Positions 1-11,061 of a DNA stretch of 64,000 nucleotides are shown in pieces. Position numbers and translations under genes: made by a program. This stretch comes from Sipunculus nudus. Lineage: Eukaryota > Annelida > Sipuncula > Golfingiida > Sipunculidae. Location of the stretch: NCBI GenBank assembly GCA_026874595.1, contig CM049320.1, forward strand, positions 672,001-736,000. The letters run 5' to 3'. The stretch's first letter is position 1, and every line of letters starts with the position of its first letter. The notes below the pieces were generated by a model. That model worked only from the letters and a program-made list of their open reading frames with translations, did not search any database and was not told where the DNA came from.

Positions 1-350
1 ATGATACGAGTAACACGTATCATAATTCAGAGCGCAAGATGATACAAGTAACACGTTTCATAATTCAGAGCGCAAGATGATACAAGTAACACGTATCATA
101 ATTCAGAGCGCAAGATGATACGAGTAACACGTATCATAATTGAGAGCGCAAGATGATACGAGTAACACGTATCATAATTGAAAGCACAAGATTATACGAG
201 TAACACGTATCGTAATTGAAAGCGCAAGATGATACGAGTAACACATATCATAATTCAGAGCGCAAGATGATACGAGTAACACATATCATAATTGAAAGCG
301 CAAGATGATACTAGTAGCACATATAATTAAAAGGGCAAGATGATACGAAT
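1..350. repeat. 38-bp palindromic minisatellite
   Basis: About nine tandem copies of a 38-bp unit that contains an inverted repeat: GATACGAGTAACACGTATC can fold with arms GATACG and CGTATC. The copies drift towards the right end (changes such as ACATATC), and the array stops about 80 bases before the acceptor of the first plus-strand exon. It continues off the left edge. No coding content was seen. Confidence 0.9.
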
Positions 351-430
351 AACACATATTATTGCAAATGTCTGTGTACCTGTAAGAGTACATAACTGGT
401 GTATATCAGTGAATAAATCTCAAATTCCAG

Positions 431-585
431 AAAATCCAATGTCTGAGGAGGATGATTACAGGTTGGAGGCACTGATCGCTCTGAGGAGGTTAGAGAGACT
501 CGACAAAGACGAATACACAGATGAGGAACGACAGGAGGCCGAGGATATCTACGAACAACGCAGGCAGGAAGAACTAGCAAACGAG
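431..585 (+). CDS. Penultimate coding exon of an unrecognised plus-strand gene
   Basis: A highly charged open stretch follows the acceptor AAATTCCAG at 422-430. It enters in phase 1 and reads NPMSEEDDYRLEALIAL, then a Glu/Arg/Gln-rich segment ending EQRRQEELANE. The composition (E, D, R, K, Q, heptad-like Leu) suggests an alpha-helical, possibly coiled-coil C-terminal region. The exon can be spliced at GAG|gtcaga (585/586) in phase 0 to the exon at 2690. It can instead be read through to a TGA at 613-615, followed by an AATAAA signal. I do not recognise the family, and upstream exons lie outside the window. The case for coding rests on composition and the fit of both splice sites. Confidence 0.6.
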
Positions 586-615
586 GTCAGAAAGTCAAGT
601 CTGTCCTGTGTGTGA
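586..615 (+). CDS. Alternative read-through C-terminus of the same gene
   Basis: If the weak donor at 586 is ignored, the reading frame continues for nine codons (VRKSSLSCV) to TGA at 613-615. Overlapping AATAAA hexamers at 634-643 follow. This would be an intronic polyadenylation isoform. Whether it is used cannot be told from sequence. Confidence 0.35.
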   Translation, partial: VRKSSLSCV

Positions 616-633
616 GATCAATATTACAGGTTA

Positions 634-643
634 AATAAATAAA
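634..643 (+). terminator. Polyadenylation signals (two overlapping AATAAA)
   Basis: AATAAA occurs at 634-639 and 638-643, 19-28 nt after the read-through stop codon, followed by an A-rich and then T-rich stretch. This fits a cleavage/polyadenylation site for a transcript that does not splice at 585. Confidence 0.4.
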
Positions 644-1546
644 AAAAATATTATTTTTAATGCATTTTTTTGGTGAAACAAACTGACTGATCTTTCATGA
701 CCTTTCCTTGATATGGCATCGGAATTGTTGAACTGATCAAATAATCAATGCCAAGTGTTTTACAGATCTTAGACAGGATGTCAGGTCAAAAATATACATA
801 AGTAAACCACCACAGCTGTTAATATAATACAACCCTTCTCTGGTAATCCCATTCACTGCACATGTTCATACACTATAGATTTTCAGTGATTTTTTTCCCA
901 TCTTTGCTGTCATCTGGTGGCTGAAGATGAAACTAAACCACATGTCATGACTGAATCACACAGGATATACACCATAGGCTCTCACATTTCCAGCGTCAGT
1001 TAATTAAGTGCATTTATAATTGCCTTGACCAGGATGATTTTTCTACATATATTTTTCAATCACCGAATACATGAGACTCAAGCTTGAATACAATCATTAT
1101 TTGATCTGGGAATTTGGGGCATGGTGGTGTGGTATGTTTTAATAGATACTTTTTAATAGATTTTTAAATGGCCAACAGATGTCCCCATTTTATAGTTAAT
1201 GGTTTATTATCTTTTGTGTTTTATTATTATAATGTAAATCTTATCAATAGCAAATGAGGGAGGGTCCAAGGGTTTACCACCTACAGCCTCCCTTTAAGGG
1301 TTTTGAGGCCTGGACCTTAATTCCCCTTTTTGGGACCTGAAGACCTTTTTTTTTTCATTTTCCTTATCATTCCTACTGACTTGAACCCTTCCCTCTTCCC
1401 AATCCTGGGTCGCCCCTGCTTATGTCTAATTATACAGTATATCTCATGTTCTGATTTTACAGATTTTTTAATCATATTTTTATTTATATACCTCCATTCC
1501 CAAATCCTATAAATTATGTACATACATTGCCTAACATTTGTGTATA

Positions 1547-2474
1547 TTTTTTGCTCAGCTGACTGAAAGTCATCTGAGCTAAAGCCATCACCCTTGTCCG
1601 TCATCCATCTGTCTAGCTGTATGTTTGTCTGTCTGTCTGTCCGTTAACCAGTAACAAATCATAACCACTGGACCTTGAATCTTCTAACTTGACATCCAGG
1701 GAGGTCCATGAAAAATTTCCTTTGAAACCTGAAAGTAAGTCTCTGTTACCCATAACCTCTGAGCTATGGGGCTCCGAAGTATCCCTGGAATAATGGAAAA
1801 TTTTATACAAAAGCTCCAGTATCTGAACAACTAATGCATTGATCACCATGATTCCTAGCATGCATATTGATAATGGAGTCTTCCATTAGTTCTAGCAGAC
1901 TGCTGGCATAACCTGGGTTTTTTTCTTCAAATTTTACCTATGTTTTCTCTATTTTTGAGACTTTCAAAGACTAACAGGGCATAAATTGTAATCATTGGAC
2001 CTAGAATCTTCTCTCTTGACATCCAGGGAGGGCCATGAAATCTCCATGGGCACCTGAAATAGGGTCACAGTTACTCATCTCCCCCAGAATAATTAAAAAT
2101 ATGATACAAAAGCTCCAGTATCTGAATAACTAATGCATTGATCACCATGATTCTTTGCATGCATATTGATCATGGAGTGTTTCATCCATTCCTGCAGACT
2201 GGTGGCGCCATCTGGATTTTTTCGAATTTTTTCCAATTTTTTTTGTCTCTATTTTTGAGACCTTCAAAGATATGGTTGTCTGTTAACAGGGCACAAATGG
2301 TTAAAATTGGACCCAGAATCTTCTTACTTGACATCCAAGGAGGTCCATGAAAAATCTTCTGAGCTATGCTTAAGTTGAATGGGCATACCACCTACAAAAT
2401 TTAGCATTTATAAAATTCCTTTTGTGAATGTTTTCCTAGTCAGCTGAGCGTCATGACCCCTGGGTCACTTGTTT
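1547..2474 (-). mobile_element. Non-autonomous mobile element, family A copy 1
   Basis: The right end (2440-2474) is the reverse complement of the family's 5' end, with the core GACCCATGGGTCA changed to GACCCAGGGGTCA, followed by GCTCAGCTGA. The left end (1547-1580) is the reverse complement of the family's 3' end, a hairpin of the type AGCTCAGNTGACT/AGTCAGCTGAGC followed by A-rich sequence. Inside is a ~315-bp tandem duplication, with copies starting near 1642, 1970 and 2281 that share 'TTGACATCCAGGGAGG'. It lies in the intron of the left-hand gene, antisense to it. Other copies are at 18732, 31503 and 43567. No transposase gene was found. Confidence 0.65.
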
Positions 2475-2689
2475 CTTATACAAAAGATGAAACTCAGACT
2501 CTTTGAGCTTTAACCCTTTATTTAATCTGAGGAAAGTAGAGCCTGTGGAGGTGGATGGCATGTGTTAGAGGTGTTTTTTTTTTTTTCTGAAGAGGCCAAC
2601 AGATGTTACTTATTCACAGTTTTCTAAACTGTAACACTTGTTTCACTTGTTTTTTTTTTTTTAGTTTTTATTTTTTTTTTTTGTTTCAG

Positions 2690-2737
2690 GGTCAGGAGGT
2701 CATGGGATCAGACGCTGAAGACGCCCTTGTAGAGTAG
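2690..2737 (+). CDS. Terminal coding exon of the left plus-strand gene
   Basis: A strong acceptor, a long T tract ending TTTGTTTCAG at 2680-2689, precedes GGT CAG GAG and an acidic tail ending GSDAEDALVE and TAG at 2735-2737. It joins exon 431-585 in phase 0. The acidic composition continues that of the upstream exon, which supports one gene. No canonical AATAAA was seen close downstream, so the 3' UTR end is uncertain. Confidence 0.5.
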   Translation, partial: GQEVMGSDAEDALVE

Positions 2738-3500
2738 TAGAGTCGTCAGTCTATCTGGCTGTACAGGAACTGTTAAACTAAACTCTGCTGTCCAACATTG
2801 TGACCTGTAAGAGACATTGTGACCTGTAACAAGCTGGGTTGTTCTGGCTGTACCAGGCCATAACTACACCACCTGGGTGGTAACAGTGGAGGACACAATG
2901 TTTAATAAGGATGATGATCGTCTCATCTTGTTTTGTTGAACTTTTCTACATGTTTTGATATGAATCACGTATGTGATACAAAGTTTGTAACACTCACACA
3001 AATGTTTCTTAGTTGCTCACAGATTCAAAATAAGTTTAACAAACATTATTATGAGAAAATTTTATTCTCAAATCATTGTTAAATAAGGTATTTACAGTAA
3101 TAGTACTAATACCATAATGTGTAGAAGTGAGAGAGACCAACAGAAAATATGTGTCTGCACATCTCAGGTTGTCATTATTAAAATAGGAATCTGCATTCTA
3201 AGGAATGCAAGCCTCTGCCATGTGGGTGTTCCCTATTGATGGATGCTCCAAAACCGTGTTTGCTTTCAGTTATTCAGCCCAGATTCATTCATGTATATGT
3301 GACTGTGCATTTGTGAATATTCCTCGATGACATTCCTACATCCAAATCATGTTCCGGATCCACAACAAAATCTAATCCATGCATATTCCCAAAATGCCCT
3401 GAAAATTTCATGAATTTTCATTCATGACAGTATAAACAAACACACACACAGATGCACATAAACAAATGAATGCATACTCTCTTGTTGGATGTAATGACAC
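2738..3500. other. 3' UTR and intergenic, nothing recognised
   Basis: AT-rich sequence with scattered in-frame stops in every frame. Part of it is presumably 3' UTR of the left gene. No RNA gene or mobile-element end was recognised. Confidence 0.5.
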
Positions 3501-3507
3501 CATGTTT

Positions 3508-3692
3508 AGGGTAACCCTAACCCTAACCATACCCTCTTGGAGGAGATATAATGACATTGACACCAGGTTTAGGGTTAGGGTTAGGAGGTAATGATTTTTA
3601 CACCGGGTTTAGGGTTAGGGTTAGGAGGTAATGATGTTTACACCAGGTTTAGGGTTAGGGTTAGGAGGTAATGATGTTTACACCAGGTTTCA
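3508..3692. repeat. Telomere-like interstitial repeat, inverted then tandem
   Basis: A TAACCCTAACCCTAACC tract at 3513-3528 is followed by three ~54-bp units, each holding GTTTAGGGTTAGGGTTAGG and GTAATGATGTTTACACC. The two orientations face each other across about 45 bases. Animal telomeres are (TTAGGG)n, so these are interstitial telomere-like tracts embedded in a minisatellite. Confidence 0.8.
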
Positions 3693-6174
3693 GGCAGTTA
3701 CCTCCACACAAGGAGTGTGTATAACTTTAATAATTTCAACACGGTTAAGTTTTACTTCAGTTGAAAATTGTCAATAAATACCCATTATTACATTTTTTAT
3801 GGATGAGATTATACAATGTGTGATAATTTACATCTGTTCCTGGTATATATTTATATTTGTTATGTTTGCATTAACAGGCTCGGTATAAAAATAAACATGG
3901 TATATATATATTTTTTGGCTGTTATAGCCATGCAGCCATGTAAACATGACTTGCTGGCCTTATTTTTAATATTTTAAAACTCATGGGGCTCACCCCTTAT
4001 ATATATATATATATATAGTTTCATGACAAACTGCTGCTTAAGCCCATGAATAAAATTCCACAAGGAACAATGAAACAAGACAAAAACTTATCATCACAGA
4101 TTCTCCAAGACAGTATTCTGATGAAATGGTTGCGGCCATTCACAAAGGGGTCCAGGACACGGGTGGGGACTTCACACAGAGGCGTGAACATGAGGGTATT
4201 GCATAGAGATATGGTAAAAAATTGTTTGTACAAAGTGTGCATGCATTAGCCTCCCCATCTAATGCTAGTTATTAAAACCCTCATTAAAGCTTGAACTTAG
4301 TGTGTGTGTTTGTGTATGCATGTGTTTGTGTTTGCATGCAAAGAGAACTGAATGTTTTCAATAATAACACTGGTATATTAGAAATACGATTTTGCAGTGA
4401 AAAAAAAATATAGGAGATGAGGGTTTGAATGCCAAAAAGTATAAGAAAATTTAGAAAATTAGAGAGTCGGTGGAAGACCAAATGTAAAATATTTCGTTTT
4501 GTGTCATGTTTGTGACTTCTTAGCAGCTACTAATGTTGTAAACGTCTAAGTGTTCTGTTCAAATGATTGGTACAAAATAAGACATGCCTTTCCGTGCACG
4601 TGTTTTCCGCCTGAAACCGGTGGAAAGGTTTTAGAGATGATATCTCAGTCCCCTCTTTGTTAGTGGGTTTCCCACACTGAAATTGATGTTTTCAGAGGAT
4701 ATTCTTTCACAGTGTTAATACACCAAACTCTTTGTGGCAAATTTCAAGGCAGCTTTCTCATTTTTGGTTCTCTATTTGACAAGACATGAAACCAGGGGCT
4801 TCAATATAGGGGGGATGGGGGTATATACCCCTCCCCCCACTTTTTGGCAAGGGGGGGATGGTCAATGTAATCATACCCTCCCCCCCCCCCACTACTCAGA
4901 AAATAATATTTATATATTTCAAATAAAATATATAAATAAATAGACTTTGGTTTCATCAATGAGTGTACTATGAAATATTTATATCTAAATGGTTTAGAAT
5001 TAACATATACCTTACTTTTAAAACCTTATATTTAAAGGGGCCTAATCACCTATCTGATATTGCGAGTTATCTGCCCATGCTGTGAGTCATTCCCCCCCCC
5101 CCCCCCCCCCCCCCACTTGAAGATAAATTGACGCCACTGCATGAAACGATTATGCTGCCCCTCTGTGCCTAAAAGCAAAAGTAAACAGCAAAAGTACAAG
5201 CTATGAAACTTTATTTAGTACGCTTAAGAAGTCTCGTATTATAACCAGGCCCGTCTGAAGTTATTTTGGATTGGGCAGGCCTTCATGGTTGCCTTGAGAG
5301 CTCTGAAGGCGCGAAACGTTTCTAGGGGGGTCCGGGGGCATGCTCCCCCGGAAAATTTTCAAAAATTTATATGCTTAATAACAACATATTACAACTTTTT
5401 CTGGCATATATTCATAAAAATAATAATGAAGAGCATACCTCCTTTTGCGGCACATGGCGCTTTTTGGGCCGTGCCTCCCGTTAATATTGGCAGTCTCGGA
5501 AAGTTTACAACAGTAACGAAGGGGAACGGTTAAGCACGTATACAATTATATATATATATATATGTATGTGTGTATCTATATGTTAAGGTATGTGATGAAT
5601 CTGGATCACGACCGTCGGTTTCGGCTCGTCAGGTGACTTAAATTCAACTAGTTGCGATATTGGTTTTATATAAGAGCGCATCGTGACCGCGGAGGAAAGA
5701 CTACATACCCGCAGATCATTTCTACTTATATATATGTGTGTGTGTGTGAGAGAGAGAGTGAGAGCATTTATGCGTGAAAATCGGCACAGGAGCGTGTGTA
5801 GGGTCTGCGTGTACTCATTAATTCGGGGGTAAAATGACCTCACTTCTTATCTTTTTGTGGAAGGCCCGCTCGTTCCACTGTACCAATATATTAGTCTGCC
5901 AGCTCAAGCATACACGCGCACATAGAAATACACCTTTATAATGTTCATGCATTTTTTCAGTTAAAGGAAAGGCTTAATTCATTGAGGGTTCAGAAACGTG
6001 CCTTGTTATTAGACTTGCTAGCTAATTTATACAAAATGTGAAAGAACGATTAGAATACCTGTGTAGCTACTGTATATATGACATAACACTGGGCATCTTG
6101 AGAGGTGAAGCTGTAAAAAAATTCAAACGGGGAGCGTCTGACCCTTCAAACAAAGACATTTGCATCATCAGTTG
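3693..6174. other. Non-coding stretch with decayed repeats
   Basis: No convincing gene. It contains AT dinucleotide runs (3997-4018, 5549-5564), a C/G-homopolymer-rich segment (4810-4895; poly-C 5091-5114), and at 5235-5540 a piece with a G/C-rich hairpin (GGGGGCATGCTCCCCC) of a kind common in dispersed animal repeats. Short ORFs here have no coding character. Confidence 0.5.
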
Positions 6175-6723
6175 GGGTGCCTTTCCATACATGCGGGCCC
6201 CCGCGCGGGTCCCGCACGCGGTTGAAATCCAACAAGTGTGTTATCACTGTCGCCTTTCCATACGTGCGGACATGCGGATCCAGCAGTGTTGGATTTCTGC
6301 GGGGGCCCACATGCGGATGCTGCATGTATATATCAGTAGCAGGCATGTGTCCTTGTATTTGGAAAGAAAAAGGAGCTGATAGAGCTTATTTAATTGCATT
6401 AAAAAAATATACGACCATTCTTCATTGAGATACGGCCCCGGACCAGCTCTAGTTAGAGTGTGACAGGAAATAGCCACCATTTAAGCCTGGCTGGTGAGAT
6501 ACGATATTAATCCGCTCCAATCTGCCTCATCAGTTAGTATAAATGTTTACACTGAATATTTTCTTCAGATATTACACTAAAATTTTAGAAATTATGATTA
6601 TTAGTGCATGCGTTTATCCAAACTAATGGGTCACCCGCATGCGGGGACCCGCACATATGGAAAGGGACTCTTCGCATGCGGGGACCCGCGCGGGTGAAAA
6701 GCCGCATCTATGGAAAGGCACCC
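6175..6723. mobile_element. MITE-like element with GC-rich inverted ends
   Basis: The two ends are inverted copies of GGGTGCCTTTCCATA followed by ATGCGG-type sequence. Several subterminal copies of GCGGGTCCCCGCATGCG-like palindromes lie inside both ends, and the interior is AT-rich. No transposase ORF and no clear target-site duplication. This is typical of a miniature inverted-repeat DNA transposon; the superfamily cannot be assigned. Confidence 0.7.
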
Positions 6724-8080
6724 TGACACCGAGACTGTCCACCTGATCCTTATGGACATTGGCAACATCTAATTATTCAACCTCTCCTGTGTCATGGTTC
6801 AACCCAGACAGGAAGACAACTGAACGAACGCTCACTGATGTATTGCTGGTTGGCATTACAAGGATCAATTTGGCAAACTTAACAACTTCAGAGAGTTTTA
6901 GCACCTGCTGGCAGTGACTGAAGATACATAATAACAAAAGCCAGTATGTACATCATCAATAGGTCTATCAAGGGTGAAGTTACTATCCAGGGTATCCAAC
7001 TGCATGACCCCGAAGTTTATCCTTGACAAAATCATCCTTACAAAACTCACTGACCTGAAATGGATCTCTAATGCTATAAATGGCGACATGATTATTTGCA
7101 TTTCTACCTGCATTTCTTGAATTATATGATTGATTCTGTATGTTGATTTTCGACATCCACTTAAAAGTCCTACATTGAAAGGTACTCATAAATATATATC
7201 CTTCATGGAAAGATCAGGTAACCAATGCCTTTCATAGAAAGGTAATTTAAGCCTACTTGTAAAACAAGCTTGTAAATTAACTCTGTGTATGACTGATGGG
7301 CTTTGTTTAAAATATTTGGGCTGGTGCTATAGTTGGCAAGTATAGCGAAAACATAAGCAGAAAAAGTTACTTACCGACATGCTCCTTGAGGATAATGTAT
7401 AATACTTCACCACTAGTCAGGTCATCCTGGATCATACCCCTTTCACACACAGAATGAGTTCAAACCGTTTCGAACATACATTCACAAATGCACATAGTAC
7501 CAAAGCAGGATGTATCTTCAATAGATATATTGAACAATTCAACAATACTGCGATACAAGCATTCGGGGTTGCGCAATGACCGCGTTAAATAAATGGAATA
7601 AACTTTTTCCAAGATGTGGTGCCCTTTCTGAGGTCCTGAAATGTGAATCTAATTCAGACGAACATTCTTGGTTCCGGGGATCAACCCCCCCCCCCCCCCT
7701 GTAAAATTTTCAGGGGTATTACAATTACAATTGTAAATGCTATCAATGTTTTCTGGGTTAAAGTAGGCCTACTGTTTAACCTTTTGCCTTTAATACATCT
7801 CACCCTTGCAGTACGGAATGTCACCATTTGTGAATAAAAAGTAGCAGCCCTAGAAATATTTAGGCCTTACATAGCCTATTGGGACACAGGATACTGAAGC
7901 CACTTGAAGCGATATATTTAGGCTTGTACTGACTGCATGCATAGGGTGATAATTAAGACCACTTCAGCATGTCATCACGTATAATTAACCCGTGGGTGAA
8001 GCGTTGACACCTTTCTGACAAAGAAGTCTGTCGTACATGTATAAACATGGCCCGTGTGTTTTGGGCTTCCTGGCCTCTAG
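6724..8080. other. Non-coding stretch
   Basis: No convincing exon on either strand. A poly-C run sits at 7684-7701, and some short ORFs show no domain signal. Confidence 0.5.
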
Positions 8081-8264
8081 TCATTCCTGTGCAAGTTCAT
8101 TCATCAGCCTATCACTAATCAGTATCAGATGAGTAGCCTCGTCTCTATACAAGGACTGGTAGAAAACTCGCACAGACTTGTCAATTAAATGTTCAACGTC
8201 AGGGTCCCATGAAAAGTACAGTGCATAAAGACACTGGTCATAAAGGTGATGCTTCATTGTGTTG
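8081..8264 (-). CDS. Possible terminal exon of an unrecognised minus-strand gene
   Basis: On the minus strand a good polypyrimidine acceptor (ACCCTCTCCCTCGATCAG, ending at 8265) precedes a 60-codon open frame entered in phase 2. It begins NTMKHHLYDQCLYALYFSWD and ends SDRLMNELAQE with TGA at 8081-8083. The composition is protein-like and amphipathic (ALYFSWD, VRVFYQSLYRDE, HLILISDRL), unlike the surrounding AT-rich noise. I do not recognise the family and found no partner exon between 8300 and 14550. It could be a real last exon or an exon relic. A transposon-like element begins 30 bases upstream of the acceptor. Confidence 0.4.
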
Positions 8265-8295
8265 CTGATCGAGGGAGAGGGTGTGTTGTTTTTAG

Positions 8296-8924
8296 CCCTC
8301 AGCCCTTAGGCTGATGGTCTATTGTCGTCACCAAAGCTGTCCGTCCGGCGTCCGTTAACTTTTACCTTGTGAGCGGGATATCTCTAAAAGGATTCACCGT
8401 AGGAATTTTTTATTTCTTATGTGAAGATGTATAGCGAAAAAAATCATTGGGACTGATGGTCTGTACCTGCTGCACAAGTTGGGTGGCAATTTCTGATTTT
8501 TTTTATGAATTTTGTATCAGATTTTTCAACTTTGGCATTGTGAGCGAGATATCTCCAAAGGTTTTCAACACAGCAACTTCATTTCTTCAGTGCTGATGCA
8601 TATTAACAAAATCTCTGTCAAGTTCGAAAATGGGTGACCTTTACCTATTTTTCTACGTTTTAGAGCTGATTATAGAAAAACACTCAGGAACCACTGGGTG
8701 GATTGTTATGAAACATGGTATAATGATATGCCTTGATGATCCTCAAATTCCTGCATAATATCGGTCTTACCATACATGCAAAATTAAGGTACTACATACC
8801 TCTCCAGTTTAAATTTATAACTGAGACATGTACAGATATACATCCATGTGAGAACAAATATTTCATACTTGTTACTGTTACCACCTATAAACAATGTTCA
8901 TTTGGCTGAGGGCTTTTGTCAGCT
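8296..8924. mobile_element. Short element with AGCCCTCAGCC inverted ends
   Basis: AGCCCTCAGCC at about 8297 is matched by its inverse GGCTGAGGGCT at about 8914. The left interior carries CTGTCCGTCCGGCGTCCG and two copies of a 'GTGAGCG(G/A)(G/A)ATATCTC' motif (near 8370 and 8540). About 630 bp with no ORF, consistent with a non-autonomous DNA transposon. Confidence 0.55.
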
Positions 8925-9360
8925 TCTGCTGATATTCCAGTTGTATCTTTGTTTGCCCAAAATATATTTGAGACCATGGCCGAATCCAGCCTCACCGCTT
9001 CCGGTGGTCCTGATAACGTGTATTTAAAAACATGGTGGCATTCTACTTTATTCAGAGTTATACAATTGTTCATTTGTTTTTATCTGACACATTCACAGTG
9101 GGGTTTAAAAAACTAAAGTACATCAAACAGTAACTGTGGTAAGGATCGCTGTTGCACCGTTATCCCACTCCATATGTACATCCTTAAAACGACCATGATA
9201 TAAATCTCATGTAGGTAAATAAGGGTAAAGGATTGAGGATGAAGGTTGTGTCTCTGTAATTATTCAGTTCACAAGATATAGATATTGACGTGCGTGCACG
9301 AGATGCAAAAAAGTGCCCTATCATAGCTGTGGTAATGTACACACACTGAAGAGGTCTCAT

Positions 9361-11060
9361 AGCGCTCTGATATATATATTGATGTGGTGGTCTATGGGTT
9401 GCGCTGTCATGGCGCTCTGATATATATTGACGTGGTGGTCTATGGAATCGCTCTCATGGCGTTCTGATAAAGCCTTTATTGACGTGGTGGTTTATGGAAT
9501 TGCTCTGATAGCGCTCTGATATATTTGGACGTGGTGGTCTATGGGTTGTGCTGTCATGGCGCTTTGATATATTGACGTGGCGATCTATAGGTTGCGCTGT
9601 CGTGGCGCTCATATATATATTGACGTGGTGGTCTATGGGTTGCGCCGTCATGGCGCTCTGATGTATATTGACGTGGTGGTCTATTGGCTGTGCTGTCATG
9701 GCGCTCTGATATATTGACGTAGTGCTCTATGGAATCGCTCTCATGGCGCTCTGATATATTGACGTGGTGGTCTATGGAATCGCTCTCATGGCGTTCTGAT
9801 ATAGCCTTTATTGACGTGGTGGTTTATGGAATTGCTCTGATAGCGCTCTGATATATTTGGACGTGGTGGTCTATGGGTAGTGCTGTCATGGCGCTTTGAT
9901 ATATATTGACGTGGCGATCTATTGGTTGCGCTGTCATGGCGCTCATATATATATTGACGTGGTGGTCTATGGGTTGCGCTGTCTAACGCTCTGATGTATA
10001 TTGACGTGGTGGTCTATTGGCTGTGCTGTCATGGCACTCTGATATATTGACGTGGTGCTCTATGGAATCGCTCTCATGGCGCTCTGATATATGTTGACGT
10101 GGTGATCTATGGGTTGTACTCTCATGACGCTCAGATATAGCCTTTATTGACGTGGTGGTCTATGGAATCGCTCTAATAGCGCTCTGATATATTTAGACGT
10201 GGTGGTCTATGGGTTGTGCTGTCATGACGCTCTGATATATATTGACGTGGCGATCTATGGGTTGCGCTGTCATGGCGCTCTGATATATATTGACGTGGTG
10301 GTCTATGGGTTGCGCTATCATGGCGCTCTGATATATATTGACGTGGTGGTCTATGGGTTGCGCTGTCATGGCGCTCTGATATATATTGACGTGGTGGTCT
10401 ATGGGTTGTGCTGTCATGGCGCTCTGATATATTGACGTTGTGATCTATGGAATCGCTCTCATGGCGGTCTGATATATATTGACGTGGTGGTCTATGGGTT
10501 GTACTGTCATGGAGCTCTGATATATATTGACGTGGTGGTCTATGGGTTGTACTCTCATGGAGCTCTGATATATATTGACGTGGTGATCTATGGATTCGCT
10601 GTCATGGCGCTCTGATATATATTGACGTGGTGGTCTATGTAATCGCTCTCATGGCGCTCTGATATATATTGACGTGGTGGTCTATGGGTTGCGCTATCAT
10701 GGCGCTCTGATATATATTGACGTGGTGGTCTATGGGTTGCGCTGTCATGGCGCTCTGATATATATTGACGTGGTGGTCTATGGGTTGTGCTGTCATGGCG
10801 CTCTGATATATTGACGTTGTGATCTATGGAATCGCTCTCATGGCGGTCTGATATATATTGACGTGGTGGTCTATGGGTTGTACTGTCATGGAGCTCTGAT
10901 ATATATTGACGTGGTGGTCTAGGGGTTGCGCTGTCATGGCGCTCTGATATATATTGACGTGGTGGTCTATGGAATCGCTCTCATAGCGCTCTGATATATA
11001 TTGACGTGGTGGTCCACGGGTTGCGCTGTCATGGCGCTCTGATATATATTGACGTGGATC
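9361..11060. repeat. 48-bp minisatellite with higher-order structure
   Basis: About 36 copies of a 48-bp unit built around TTGACGTGGTGGTCTATGGG and GTCATGGCGCTCTGATATA. Blocks are themselves duplicated: the variant AGCCTTTATTGACG recurs near 9471, 9803 and 10139 (spacing about 335 bp), and GGTTGCGCTATCA near 10308 and 10688 (380 bp). Because 48 is a multiple of three, open frames run through it on both strands, with a 16-residue periodic peptide. I take these to be by-products and not genes. Confidence 0.92.
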
Positions 11061-11061
11061 A

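Noticed and set aside
8916-9116. 66-codon plus-strand ORF
   Set aside because: It overlaps the right end of a repeat element and shows no family similarity that I can see.
9454-10435. Periodic 16-residue peptides on both strands
   Set aside because: Explained by the 48-bp minisatellite; no start context, no splice context, and both strands are equally open.
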